Source of the DNA: Bacteroidota bacterium
GTDB lineage: Bacteria > Bacteroidota > Bacteroidia > Flavobacteriales > Weeksellaceae
DNA: 9,863 nt
NCBI GenBank assembly: GCA_023458535.1
Contig: JAEWYW010000003.1
Span: 1-9,863 of the forward strand
Direction: 5' to 3'
The notes under the pieces were generated by a model. The model was not told the DNA's origin, searched no databases, and saw only the letters and a program-made list of their open reading frames with translations. Made by a program: the position numbers and the translations under genes. Positions within the stretch are counted from its first letter, which is position 1, and every line of letters starts with the position of its first letter. Shown here in pieces: positions 1-7,828 of this stretch.

Positions 1-3000
1 GTTTTTAATGAACAAGAACCTGTTTCTCAACCATTGATTCCCGTTGTGGGCTGCGAATTTTACATATCAGACCGTTATGAACAAAAGCAATTTACCAAAG
101 ACGATCCCGATAAAAGAACGCAGGTAATTTTATTAGCGAAAGATTTTACAGGTTACAAAAACTTAGCGAAGTTATCGAGTATTGGCTTTATTAAAGGTTT
201 TTACTTTGGTGTTCCTAGGGTTAGCCGAGAATTAATAGCGCAGTACAAAGAAGGTGTTATTGCCTTAACTTCAGGCATTAATGGTGATATTCCCGAAGCA
301 ATTTTAAATAGTGGTGAACAAAAAGGAGAAGAGAAGTTTAAATGGTGGAAAGATACTTTTGGTGATGATTTTTATGTCCAAATTCAAAACCATAAATTGC
401 CGGAAGAAGAACATTTAAATGAAGTCTTACTCTATCTGGCGGATAAATATAATGTGAAAATCTTAGCTCAGAACGAAACTTTTTATACCAATAAAAATGA
501 TTCCAACATTCAAGATATTGTAAGTTGCATTAAGGACGGTGAGAAACTGTCAACTCCCGTTGGTAAGGGATTTGGTAAGAGAAAAGGTTTGGCTTCGGCT
601 GAATATTATATCAAAAATGCAGATGAAATTAAGGAAACCTTTTTAGCCTATCCAGATGCTTTTGAAGCGTACGAAGAATTTTTGGCTAAATTTTCTCCTT
701 ACACTTTGAAGAGAGATGTTTTGCTTCCTAAATTTGATATTCCACAGGAATTTATTCATGCTGAAGATGAAATTGACGGTGGAAAACGCGGTGAAATGGC
801 GTATTTGACGCATCTCACGTATGAAGGGGCAAAGAAAAGATATGAGGAAACGGGCATCACAGATGAAATTAAAGAACGTCTGGATTTTGAGTTGGATGTA
901 ATTGCCAATACTGGTTACCCTGGGTACTTCCTCATTGTTCAGGATTTCTGTAACGAAGCTCGAAATATGGGTGTGTGGGTAGGACCAGGAAGAGGTTCTG
1001 CCGCAGGTTCTGCTGTGGCGTATTGCATAGGTATTACCAATGTGGATCCTATAAAATATGATTTACTTTTTGAAAGGTTTTTGAATCCGGAGAGGATTTC
1101 AATGCCTGATATTGATATCGATTTTGATGATGAAGGTAGAGATAAAATTATTAAGTGGGTAGTTGATAAATACGGTAAAGATCAAGTAGCACAAATCATT
1201 ACTTATTCGGTATTGGGTGGAAAATCGGCTATTAAAGATGCGGGTAGGGTGCTGGATGTTTCCATTCCCGAAACCAATAATATTGCAAAGCTGATTCCCG
1301 CCACTCCAGGTATGAACATTGCCAAGGCACTGTCAAAATATGATAAGCTGAAGCCCGAAGAACAAATGTTGGTAGACGAAATGAAAATGGTTTTAGGAAA
1401 TCCTGAAGATCCCCGACATGATGTTTTGGAAAGTGCTAAAAAAATGGAAGGTTGCATCCGAAATACGGGAATTCACGCGTGTGGTGTTATAATTACACCT
1501 GAGGAGGTGAGCAATTTGGTTCCTGTAACCATCGCTGCGAAAGATGCTGATATTTTGGTTTCCCAATTCGATAACTCTGTTGCTGAAAGTGCGGGCTTGC
1601 TGAAGATGGACTTCCTCGGACTGCGGACTTTGACGATTATTAAAGATGCTCTAAAATTAGTTAAGGAGCGCCACGGCGTTGATATTGACCCCGATAAAAT
1701 TCCACTCACGGATACTAAAACCTATCAGTTATTTCAAGAAGGTAGAACGGTAGGTATTTTCCAGTATGAAAGTCCAGGAATGCAAAAATATATGCGCGAG
1801 CTGAAACCTACAGTTTTTGCCGATCTTATTGCGATGAATGCGCTTTACCGACCAGGTCCTATTAAATATATTCCGAATTTTATCAACAGAAAGCATGGTA
1901 TTGAGGAAATCGTTTATGACCTTGACGAAACTGAAGAATATTTAAAAGAAACCTACGGAATTACGGTTTATCAGGAGCAGGTAATGTTGTTATCTCAAAA
2001 ATTGGCAAATTTTACCAAAGGTGAGGCCGATACATTGAGAAAAGCAATGGGTAAAAAACAGATCGATGTTCTGAATAAAATGTATCCAAAATTTATTGAA
2101 GGTGGCCGTAAAAATAACCTTGATGAAACCCGCTTGGAGAAAATTTGGAACGACTGGAAAGCCTTTGCAGAATACGCTTTCAACAAATCTCACTCCACTT
2201 GTTATGCTTTAATTGCTTATCAAACTGCGTTTCTTAAAGCCAATTACCCTGCCGAATATATGGCGAGTGTGATGAGTAACAACATCAACAACACTGCACA
2301 GATCACCATGTTTATGGAAGATTGTAAAGCAATGGGCGTGGATGTTTTAGGGCCTGATGTTAACGAATCTCAATATAAATTTTCAGTAAACGAAAAAGGG
2401 CAGATAAGATTTGGTTTGGGAGCAATAAAAGGTATTGGTGAGGGTCCTAGTGAAGCCATTACTCGGACCAGAGAAAATGGAAGGTTTAAAAATATTTATG
2501 AATTTTTCGAGAGAATTCCTTCTTCACAAATGAACAAAAGAGTGGCAGAAAGTTTAGTGATTGCTGGTGCTTTTGATGAACTGGATTCTTACCACAGAGG
2601 TCAGTATTTTGATATTGATGCAGCAGGAAAAACCAATCTGGAGCGTTTGTTACGTTACGGCCAAAGTTTCCAGGAGAGTAAAAATGAGGTAGAAAATTCA
2701 TTGTTTGCAGATTTTGCAGAAGAGATACAAATAGAGCAGCCAAAACTGGCTTCTTGTCCAGAATGGCCTAATATGCATAAATTGAACAAAGAGAAAGAAA
2801 TTATTGGTTTCTATCTGTCTTCACATCCTTTGGACGAATATAAATATCAGTTTCAGTTTTTACAGGGATTGCTTTCCAAAAAGGCGGTTTTGGAAAAGGG
2901 TAGGGAAGAAGAGTTGAGTTTGGTAGAGAGTGCCGCAGTGGAAAAATCTATTCAGGACGAAGCAGAGGTGGATATCACCGAAATCGTCAGCGATGAAGTT

Positions 3001-3684
3001 TTGGATGGCGAAGAGGAAGTTATGGAAGAGCCTACCAAAAAAGTTGAAGCCAAAGGAAGTTTCAATTTTTTAAATCTAGACGAAGTAGATGCTTATAAAG
3101 AAAAGGCATTTCCACCCAATCAACCAGAGCTTTTTGAAGAGAAAAAAGACTGGAAACAGAAAATGAAAGACAAAGAAAATGCTAAGGAATACACCGTTGC
3201 AGGCTTAATTACAGAATACCGCGTTCAGGATGGTTTCAAAAGTGGTGAAAAGGTGGCATTTGTAACACTAGAAGATTATTCAGGCTCTTATTCTTTCCGT
3301 TTGGGAGATAGAGATTATATGAAGCTTAAGGAGAAATTGGAAGTACAGAGGTTTGTGATCTTAAAAATTCGCTTTGCACAGGTGAAAGACGGAAGGGTTT
3401 TCGTGAATGTGAATGAAGTAATTGAGCTGCAGGAAGCTTTTGAGAAATTTGCCAAGAGTTTATCTTTGGTGATGGATGTAATGGATTTCCGTAAGGAAGA
3501 TCTAGAATTTTTCCAAAATACGGTTGTTAGGCATTCTGGAAATCAAAAATTGAGGTTTTATATCCGAAATTCTGAAGAAGACCAGGAGATTGAAATTCAA
3601 TCGATGAGGTTTTCCGTAGATCTGAATGGTGATTTCTTACATGAGGTGGCACTTTTAAACAAATATGAGTTTTATCTGAATTAA
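1..3684 (+). CDS. dnaE: DNA polymerase III alpha subunit, 5'-truncated by window edge
   Basis: Catalytic subunit of the replicative DNA polymerase (C-family). The frame is open from base 1, so the TTG at 34 is not the true start and the N-terminus lies outside. 1227 residues remain. Numbered from base 1, the end of the PHP domain comes first (VGCEF near residue 16). The polymerase core follows with GPGRGSAAGS at about 328, catalytic PDIDIDF (D370, D372) and KMDFLGLRTL (D537). YQEQVM lies near 660 and AFNKSHSTCYAL near 730. A helix-hairpin-helix segment (GIGEGP, about 815) is followed by an OB-fold starting near 1063 (YTVAGLITEYR). These match E. coli D401, D403 and D555. Residues about 959-1060 form an acidic insertion absent from E. 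coli, containing QPELF. As I recall, flavobacterial DnaE often has an additional N-terminal exonuclease-like domain; that part is not visible here. Identity is certain. Confidence 0.98.
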   Translation, partial: VFNEQEPVSQPLIPVVGCEFYISDRYEQKQFTKDDPDKRTQVILLAKDFTGYKNLAKLSSIGFIKGFYFGVPRVSRELIAQYKEGVIALTSGINGDIPEAILNSGEQKGEEKFKWWKDTFGDDFYVQIQNHKLPEEEHLNEVLLYLADKYNVKILAQNETFYTNKNDSNIQDIVSCIKDGEKLSTPVGKGFGKRKGLASAEYYIKNADEIKETFLAYPDAFEAYEEFLAKFSPYTLKRDVLLPKFDIPQEFIHAEDEIDGGKRGEMAYLTHLTYEGAKKRYEETGITDEIKERLDFELDVIANTGYPGYFLIVQDFCNEARNMGVWVGPGRGSAAGSAVAYCIGITNVDPIKYDLLFERFLNPERISMPDIDIDFDDEGRDKIIKWVVDKYGKDQVAQIITYSVLGGKSAIKDAGRVLDVSIPETNNIAKLIPATPGMNIAKALSKYDKLKPEEQMLVDEMKMVLGNPEDPRHDVLESAKKMEGCIRNTGIHACGVIITPEEVSNLVPVTIAAKDADILVSQFDNSVAESAGLLKMDFLGLRTLTIIKDALKLVKERHGVDIDPDKIPLTDTKTYQLFQEGRTVGIFQYESPGMQKYMRELKPTVFADLIAMNALYRPGPIKYIPNFINRKHGIEEIVYDLDETEEYLKETYGITVYQEQVMLLSQKLANFTKGEADTLRKAMGKKQIDVLNKMYPKFIEGGRKNNLDETRLEKIWNDWKAFAEYAFNKSHSTCYALIAYQTAFLKANYPAEYMASVMSNNINNTAQITMFMEDCKAMGVDVLGPDVNESQYKFSVNEKGQIRFGLGAIKGIGEGPSEAITRTRENGRFKNIYEFFERIPSSQMNKRVAESLVIAGAFDELDSYHRGQYFDIDAAGKTNLERLLRYGQSFQESKNEVENSLFADFAEEIQIEQPKLASCPEWPNMHKLNKEKEIIGFYLSSHPLDEYKYQFQFLQGLLSKKAVLEKGREEELSLVESAAVEKSIQDEAEVDITEIVSDEVLDGEEEVMEEPTKKVEAKGSFNFLNLDEVDAYKEKAFPPNQPELFEEKKDWKQKMKDKENAKEYTVAGLITEYRVQDGFKSGEKVAFVTLEDYSGSYSFRLGDRDYMKLKEKLEVQRFVILKIRFAQVKDGRVFVNVNEVIELQEAFEKFAKSLSLVMDVMDFRKEDLEFFQNTVVRHSGNQKLRFYIRNSEEDQEIEIQSMRFSVDLNGDFLHEVALLNKYEFYLN

Positions 3685-3722
3685 TACAGTAAAAATACGG
3701 TAGTTAAGACTAATAATTTCCT

Positions 3723-3730
3723 TAAATTTG
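3723..3730 (+). promoter_or_regulatory. Bacteroidota-type -7 promoter element candidate for the LuxR-type gene
   Basis: TAAATTTG matches the Bacteroidota -7 consensus TAnnTTTG exactly and ends 22 bases before the ATG at 3753. The expected -33 TTG is not present; only a weak GTTA lies at 3703-3706. A start site a few bases downstream would give a very short leader. The exact consensus match and good position support it, but an 8-base motif can arise by chance in AT-rich DNA. Confidence 0.45.
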
Positions 3731-3732
3731 GT

Positions 3733-3765
3733 ATGAAAACAAAATACCATACATGAAAACAAAAT
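3733..3765 (+). repeat. 13-base direct repeat around the regulator start codon
   Basis: ATGAAAACAAAAT occurs at 3733-3745 and again at 3753-3765, a period of 20 bases. The second copy is the start of the regulator gene. The first copy opens a seven-codon frame (MKTKYHT) whose TGA overlaps the real ATG as ATGA. It may be a local duplication; a functional role is not shown. Confidence 0.6.
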
Positions 3766-4412
3766 TTATTGTCTATAATGAACATCGGCTTCATTTAGAC
3801 TGTCTTAAACTATTGCTTTCTCAGCATTTTAATGATTATGAAATTCAAACCATTCAAAATATTGATGATGTGGAGAATGTGTTGGATGATCAAAAAAGCT
3901 TATGCATCTTAGATTTGTCTCGGCATAACTCATTTGATTCCTTCGGTATTTTAGAAAGTATTCTCCCAAAAGCACAACATGCAGATATTTTTGTGCTCTC
4001 CAAAAATACCAATGCAGATTTTATAAAGAAACTTTACAAGAAAGGGATCAAGGGTTTTATCAACATTAATGCATCATCCGAGGAATTAATCGCTGCTGTA
4101 AACTGCGTACTGTCTGATGAAATATTTATTTGCGAAAAAGTAAAAAAAATCATTTACCAATCCGCATTTAATTTGGAAGACGAATCGGCAGAATCGAATA
4201 ATAGACTCAGCGAAGAGCTTACCAAACGCGAAATTGAATTGTTGAAACTCTTATGTGAAGGTCTTACAGGAAAAGAAATCGCTAACAAAATGTACATCAG
4301 CATCAGCACGGTGGAAAGTCATAAAAGAAGTATGATGATGAAACTGAATGTGCATAATTCGGCGAGATTGGTTCGTTTCGCTCTCGACAATAATGTGTTA
4401 ACCGCTTCCTGA
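3753..4412 (+). CDS. LuxR/NarL-family regulator with degenerate receiver domain
   Basis: A 219-residue two-domain protein of response-regulator size. Residues 1-125 resemble a CheY-like receiver: the central strand ends in CILDLS with D54 as the possible phospho-acceptor. The usual acidic pair after strand 1 reads N9-E10, and the conserved lysine of the last strand (usually G-x-K-G-[FY]-[IL]-x-K) is replaced in GFININ (101-106). Residues 155-215 are a LuxR-type helix-turn-helix: LTKREIELLKLLCEG, KEIANKMYIS, then STVESHKRSMMMKL. No kinase gene is visible. It converges on the curli operon, sharing the terminator between them. E. coli CsgD, the curli master regulator, is also a LuxR-type protein of about this size with a non-canonical receiver, so control of the operon is a reasonable guess from context only. 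The start has no clear Shine-Dalgarno site. Confidence 0.9.
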   Translation: MKTKFIVYNEHRLHLDCLKLLLSQHFNDYEIQTIQNIDDVENVLDDQKSLCILDLSRHNSFDSFGILESILPKAQHADIFVLSKNTNADFIKKLYKKGIKGFININASSEELIAAVNCVLSDEIFICEKVKKIIYQSAFNLEDESAESNNRLSEELTKREIELLKLLCEGLTGKEIANKMYISISTVESHKRSMMMKLNVHNSARLVRFALDNNVLTAS

Positions 4413-4436
4413 TAGCTTTTTAAAATATAGCAACAA

Positions 4437-4472
4437 AAAAAATAGAAATTGAGAAATCAATTTCTATTTTTT
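4437..4472. terminator. Bidirectional rho-independent terminator between convergent genes
   Basis: A perfect 16-bp inverted repeat (arms 4437-4452 and 4457-4472) with loop GAAA. It ends in six T on the + strand, and the flank at 4435-4442 is eight A, giving a T run on the - strand. It lies 24 bases after the regulator stop and 18 bases beyond the stop of the last operon gene, so it can end both transcripts. Confidence 0.92.
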
Positions 4473-4490
4473 ATTAACAATTAAAAAGTA

Positions 4491-5990
4491 CTATTCCCAA
4501 TCGGGCATTTCAGCATTGGAAAAGAGAACAGCTCTGGTATCTCCAGACAAGAAGTTCACTTTTACTTTGATGATATTTTTGGGTGAAATATTGTCGTTGG
4601 AAGTATTTACAAATATTACTTCGGCATCGTTAGGCGAAAAACGGGGATCAAAATCATTGGTTCCTGGAAGTTTTTGACTGAGGGATGATAAATCCTGCAC
4701 TGCATTGGTGGTCAAATTAACAATATACATTCGGGAATCTAATTGTCTGTACGTAGAATCTTCAAAACCTGAAGCATCTCTCGTATACAGCAGCAAATTT
4801 CCATCGGTCGAGAAATTAAGACCGCCAGCTCCTCCAGATACTCCACTGAGTACGGTTTTAAGGAGATTTCCAACACTGTCAATGATCAGAATCTTAACGC
4901 TATAGCCACTGATGTTATTGGTTTTAATGGCAATTTTACTGCTGTCGTAGCTCCATTCGCATTCTGTGATAAAGCTGCCATCTGGAGTTTGATAAACCAG
5001 TGTTAAACCAGATCCATCTTTATTAATTTTGTATAGTTTATCAAAACTTGGGTATAAAAACTGACTGCCAGTTCGGTTCCATGCGTAATCTATTTCTGCA
5101 TTGTTGAAACCAGAGACTGGAACACTTGTTACCTGTTGAACATTCGATCCATCTCGGTTGGCTGTAAATATTTGGTTGTTGCCACTCACAGTTCTCAGGA
5201 ATGCAATAAGGTTGGCATCGTTATTCAGCCGTGGTCTGAATGAATTGAGATTGGATGTTGTAAACTGGAAATTTTGGTTGGCTTCATTGCTTGAAATAAT
5301 ATAATAATTTCCGCCCATTTTTTTCACATAATGAAATCTGTTATTAGGGTTTGATGAAACTTTAAACGAAAAAACCGAACTTAGAACCTCCGGATTTACA
5401 CCGTCTTTCACCCCTACTTGCCAATAATAATTGGCTCCGAAAATTAAATTGTCCAAGGTGTAATTTTTTACTTTTAAGTCGTTGACTTCTAAGATATTTG
5501 TGTTGACGCTGTTTTTTACAATCAATCTGTATTTCAAGCTGTCACTCGCATCGGGATCTGTTGCATTCCAGGTGAGGTTTACTGAAGTTGGCTGATCCAC
5601 TGCGTTATCTATTGGGGATATTAAAGTAGGTGCGGTGGGTGGTGAATTCAGTGAATTGTCATCTGAAAGTTCAAATATCACCGATACGGTCTGGTCTTTG
5701 TTTTTGATGCTTACTGCTTCAAATGTGGGAAGATATCCATTTAATTCAGCTTTTACAGAGTAATCGCCAGTAGGGACATTTTCAATTAAAAAACTTCCAT
5801 CCGCGCCTGTAAGAGTGGTTTCTGTGGTGGGTGAAGTTGTTATTTTTACGTTTGCCAAAGGAGTATTACTGCCTTTTTTAATCACTTTTCCTTTTATATG
5901 ACCTTTTTGAGACAATTCTACAGTTTCCTCCGAGCAGGAATGCATTATTAAAGCTAAAAATATGCTGATGAATATTAAAAGAGTTTTCAT
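4491..5990 (-). CDS. Surface lipoprotein candidate: CarboxypepD_reg-like + Fn3 + TolB-like propeller
   Basis: 499 residues; last gene of the curli operon. The lipoprotein signal ends at C19 (LIMHSC). The next residues are S-E-E, which fits the Bacteroidota lipoprotein export tag (S followed by acidic residues), so the protein is probably displayed on the cell surface. Domains in order: a carboxypeptidase-regulatory-like beta-sandwich, about 31-108 (GKVIKKGSNTPLANVKI, then GSFLIENVPTGDYSV). Next is a fibronectin type III domain, about 117-212 (LISPIDNAVDQ, LTWNATDPD, YYWQVGVKDG). The remainder, about 218-499, has TolB/PD40-like propeller blades (NQIFTANRDGSNVQQVTS, LYKINKDGSGL, DPRFSPNDAEVIF). 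Its ATG overlaps the csgG stop as ATGA, so translation is likely coupled. It has no equivalent in the E. coli csg operons. A role as cell-surface accessory or fibre-binding protein is inference. Confidence 0.85.
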   Translation of the reverse strand: MKTLLIFISIFLALIMHSCSEETVELSQKGHIKGKVIKKGSNTPLANVKITTSPTTETTLTGADGSFLIENVPTGDYSVKAELNGYLPTFEAVSIKNKDQTVSVIFELSDDNSLNSPPTAPTLISPIDNAVDQPTSVNLTWNATDPDASDSLKYRLIVKNSVNTNILEVNDLKVKNYTLDNLIFGANYYWQVGVKDGVNPEVLSSVFSFKVSSNPNNRFHYVKKMGGNYYIISSNEANQNFQFTTSNLNSFRPRLNNDANLIAFLRTVSGNNQIFTANRDGSNVQQVTSVPVSGFNNAEIDYAWNRTGSQFLYPSFDKLYKINKDGSGLTLVYQTPDGSFITECEWSYDSSKIAIKTNNISGYSVKILIIDSVGNLLKTVLSGVSGGAGGLNFSTDGNLLLYTRDASGFEDSTYRQLDSRMYIVNLTTNAVQDLSSLSQKLPGTNDFDPRFSPNDAEVIFVNTSNDNISPKNIIKVKVNFLSGDTRAVLFSNAEMPDWE

Positions 5991-7384
5991 GGTTGTTGGG
6001 TTTTTGGGTTGATGGTTTTTCCGAGGTAATAATTGATGCCAGCACCAATTCTTAGAGCCTGATCTTTGCGTTTTCCGTTTGTAAAATCGTCCCAGTCGTC
6101 GCTTAAGCCCATATCGTATTGTGCATTGATTCTAAATCCTAATCTTGGTGTTACCATATATTCAATACCTCCTCCGAACTGATATTTGAACATGCTTTTT
6201 GTGGCATCGGAGTACATTACACCTACACCAGCGTATACATAAGGGGAAAGTTTATATTTTGGAAGCAGAAAACCTTCTAAGTTGACTTCGGTATTCACAT
6301 ATCTTCTTTTAAAAATTTCTTCATTTTCGAAATTGACAATATTGGCATTTAGTTCGGCATTTATATACTCATTGAAAAAATATTTTATGCCCAGTTTGCC
6401 ACCAAAACGGGTTGCTGCATTGGCATAATCTCCTCTTATCTTATCTGCATTTATCAGTCCAAAAACGGAAATTCCTGAACGGTACATCTGTGGAAATCTG
6501 TTGTTGATTTCTCTGCTGTAGTTAATAGTAGCTTCTTTATTATAGCCGTCTATAATAGCGTTGAAATTGGCATTGTAATTTTCATCAGGATCCCAAAGAC
6601 CTTCTTTTACGCCTTCGATAATTAAAGAATAAACAGATTTCTCTATGGCTTGTGTAACGGCTAGAGAAACAGGTTCATTTTGTGCAACTCCCATTTCAGC
6701 CTCCATCAATCGGTCGGTATCAACATATCTGAAGAATCCACCACTTGCAGTTGTAGAAAGGATGTTTTTTGAAGTGTACACTGTTTTTAAAATTTCGCCT
6801 GTCATGCTCGATACCAGTCGGAGATAAACAGTTACCCGATCCTGTCTGTATTGGGTATTAGCGCCCAAACCGAAATATCGCGCACCAATACCACCCGTAA
6901 CTACATTGGAGTCGTAAGAAATAATGCCTCCTTCTAATAGAATTCCTGCGTAGAGCAGTGGTGGAAGTTGGTCGTCGATATTGGTTTTGCCATCTTCCTG
7001 TACTTTATATTCTTTTCTGGTAGATCTTATAATTTGTCTTTCATTCAAAAGATCACCAATATTTTCTCTTTCTATGGGGCGGAACCACTTGGTGTCTTCT
7101 AAAGCTTTAAGTAAAATGGTTGTGGTGCCTTGCGGTATAGCAGTGCTCCAACTGCTTCCGTTTTCCTGAAGTTTGTACTGGCCTGTTTGATCTTTAAATT
7201 TGTACACGCCAATTACAATTTTTTCTCTTGGTGCAGGTAAGCTCATCAGCTTCCTGGTCATGGGGGTAATCTCTCCTATGGTAGATTTTTCGCTTTCAAC
7301 AGGGATGTTTAGTAATCCAGAACAGTTTACGGACGAAAGGAGAATGAATACCAAAATCGTTCTATAAAAATGAGACCTTTTCAT
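5987..7384 (-). CDS. csgG: Curli secretion channel CsgG with added C-terminal beta-barrel-like domain
   Basis: Outer-membrane lipoprotein that in E. coli forms a nonameric pore exporting curlin subunits. The signal peptide ends at C21 (SSVNC; the Asn at -1 makes the lipobox atypical). The CsgG domain, about 45-270, aligns closely with E. coli: LPAPREKIVIGVYKFKDQTG, LLNERQIIR, GGIGARYFGLGANTQY, FFRYVDTDRLMEAE, NEPV and EGLWD. The pore-constriction loop reads GSSWSTAIPQ, with S78-W79 at the positions of E. coli N55-F56. Length is 465 residues against about 277 in E. coli. The additional part, about 285-456, shows alternating amphipathic strands with aromatic girdle residues (GGKLGIKYFF, PYVYAGVGVMYS, YQFGGGIEYMVTPRLGFRI, ALRIGAGINYYLG), typical of small OmpX/OmpA-like barrels. 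It starts 11 bases after csgF and overlaps the next gene by 4 bases. Confidence 0.96.
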   Translation of the reverse strand: MKRSHFYRTILVFILLSSVNCSGLLNIPVESEKSTIGEITPMTRKLMSLPAPREKIVIGVYKFKDQTGQYKLQENGSSWSTAIPQGTTTILLKALEDTKWFRPIERENIGDLLNERQIIRSTRKEYKVQEDGKTNIDDQLPPLLYAGILLEGGIISYDSNVVTGGIGARYFGLGANTQYRQDRVTVYLRLVSSMTGEILKTVYTSKNILSTTASGGFFRYVDTDRLMEAEMGVAQNEPVSLAVTQAIEKSVYSLIIEGVKEGLWDPDENYNANFNAIIDGYNKEATINYSREINNRFPQMYRSGISVFGLINADKIRGDYANAATRFGGKLGIKYFFNEYINAELNANIVNFENEEIFKRRYVNTEVNLEGFLLPKYKLSPYVYAGVGVMYSDATKSMFKYQFGGGIEYMVTPRLGFRINAQYDMGLSDDWDDFTNGKRKDQALRIGAGINYYLGKTINPKTQQP

Positions 7385-7395
7385 CGCAGTAAATT

Positions 7396-7800
7396 TTATT
7401 GTGGAATGATTATTTCAGACTGTTGGCCAGTGCTTGTATCAAGAATACTGATGACCAAACCTTTATCACTTTTGGTCACTTTCAAATAAAGAGATCCAAA
7501 CATATAAGTTCCAGGTTTTATACCTCCTTCGAATTTGTCGCCAAATAATTTTTGAGACAACTCGCTGAGTAACTGTCGATTCATACTATCTGTAAAGCTG
7601 CTTAGTGAATTTAAACTGTCGTAGCCACTGGAGCTTCCCGAGCCTTTAAACTGATTTTGACTCGCTGCAGAGCTTAAAAGCCACTGATAATTGAAGGTGT
7701 CACCTCCAAATGCTGGATTAATAGGCTTGTAAGAGAATTGCTGAGCATACAAACAACTGCAACACAGTAAAGCGAAGTATGCAAGTATTTGTTTTTTCAT
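7396..7800 (-). CDS. csgF: Curli assembly protein CsgF
   Basis: 134 residues, near the E. coli length of 138. In E. coli the N-terminus of CsgF sits in the CsgG pore and the rest reaches the surface, coupling secretion to CsgB nucleation. The signal peptide ends near A19 (CLYAQQF). The mature start FSYKPINPAFGG followed by WLLSSAASQNQFK matches E. coli FQFRNPNFGG and FLLNSAQAQNSYK. The C-terminal half (TYMFGSLYLKVT, LVISILDTSTGQQSEIIIP) matches the E. coli strands ending in DRKTGQTSTIQV. At the position of E. coli mature N17, which lines a second pore constriction, this protein has F36 (precursor numbering). It lies between csgE (28-base gap) and csgG (11-base gap). Confidence 0.95.
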   Translation of the reverse strand: MKKQILAYFALLCCSCLYAQQFSYKPINPAFGGDTFNYQWLLSSAASQNQFKGSGSSSGYDSLNSLSSFTDSMNRQLLSELSQKLFGDKFEGGIKPGTYMFGSLYLKVTKSDKGLVISILDTSTGQQSEIIIPQ

Positions 7801-7828
7801 GATTTCTAGTTTTTTAGTTGTTTAGTTG

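Noticed and set aside
34..36. TTG as start codon of dnaE
   Set aside because: The same frame is open back to base 1 with a plausible DnaE sequence, and the first part of the PHP domain is missing, so the gene starts outside the window.
3715..3728. AATTT-CCTT-AAATT as a terminator for dnaE
   Set aside because: A five-pair A/T-only stem without a T run is too weak, and it overlaps the promoter candidate.
3733..3756. Leader peptide MKTKYHT as a real gene
   Set aside because: It is too short to judge and probably lies at or before the predicted transcription start; it is best explained by the direct repeat.
4705..4905. Frames on the + strand inside the curli operon (also 6645-6827, 6981-7169, 7826-8116, 8770-8964)
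   Set aside because: All lie opposite well-supported coding regions and their translations show no recognisable domain.
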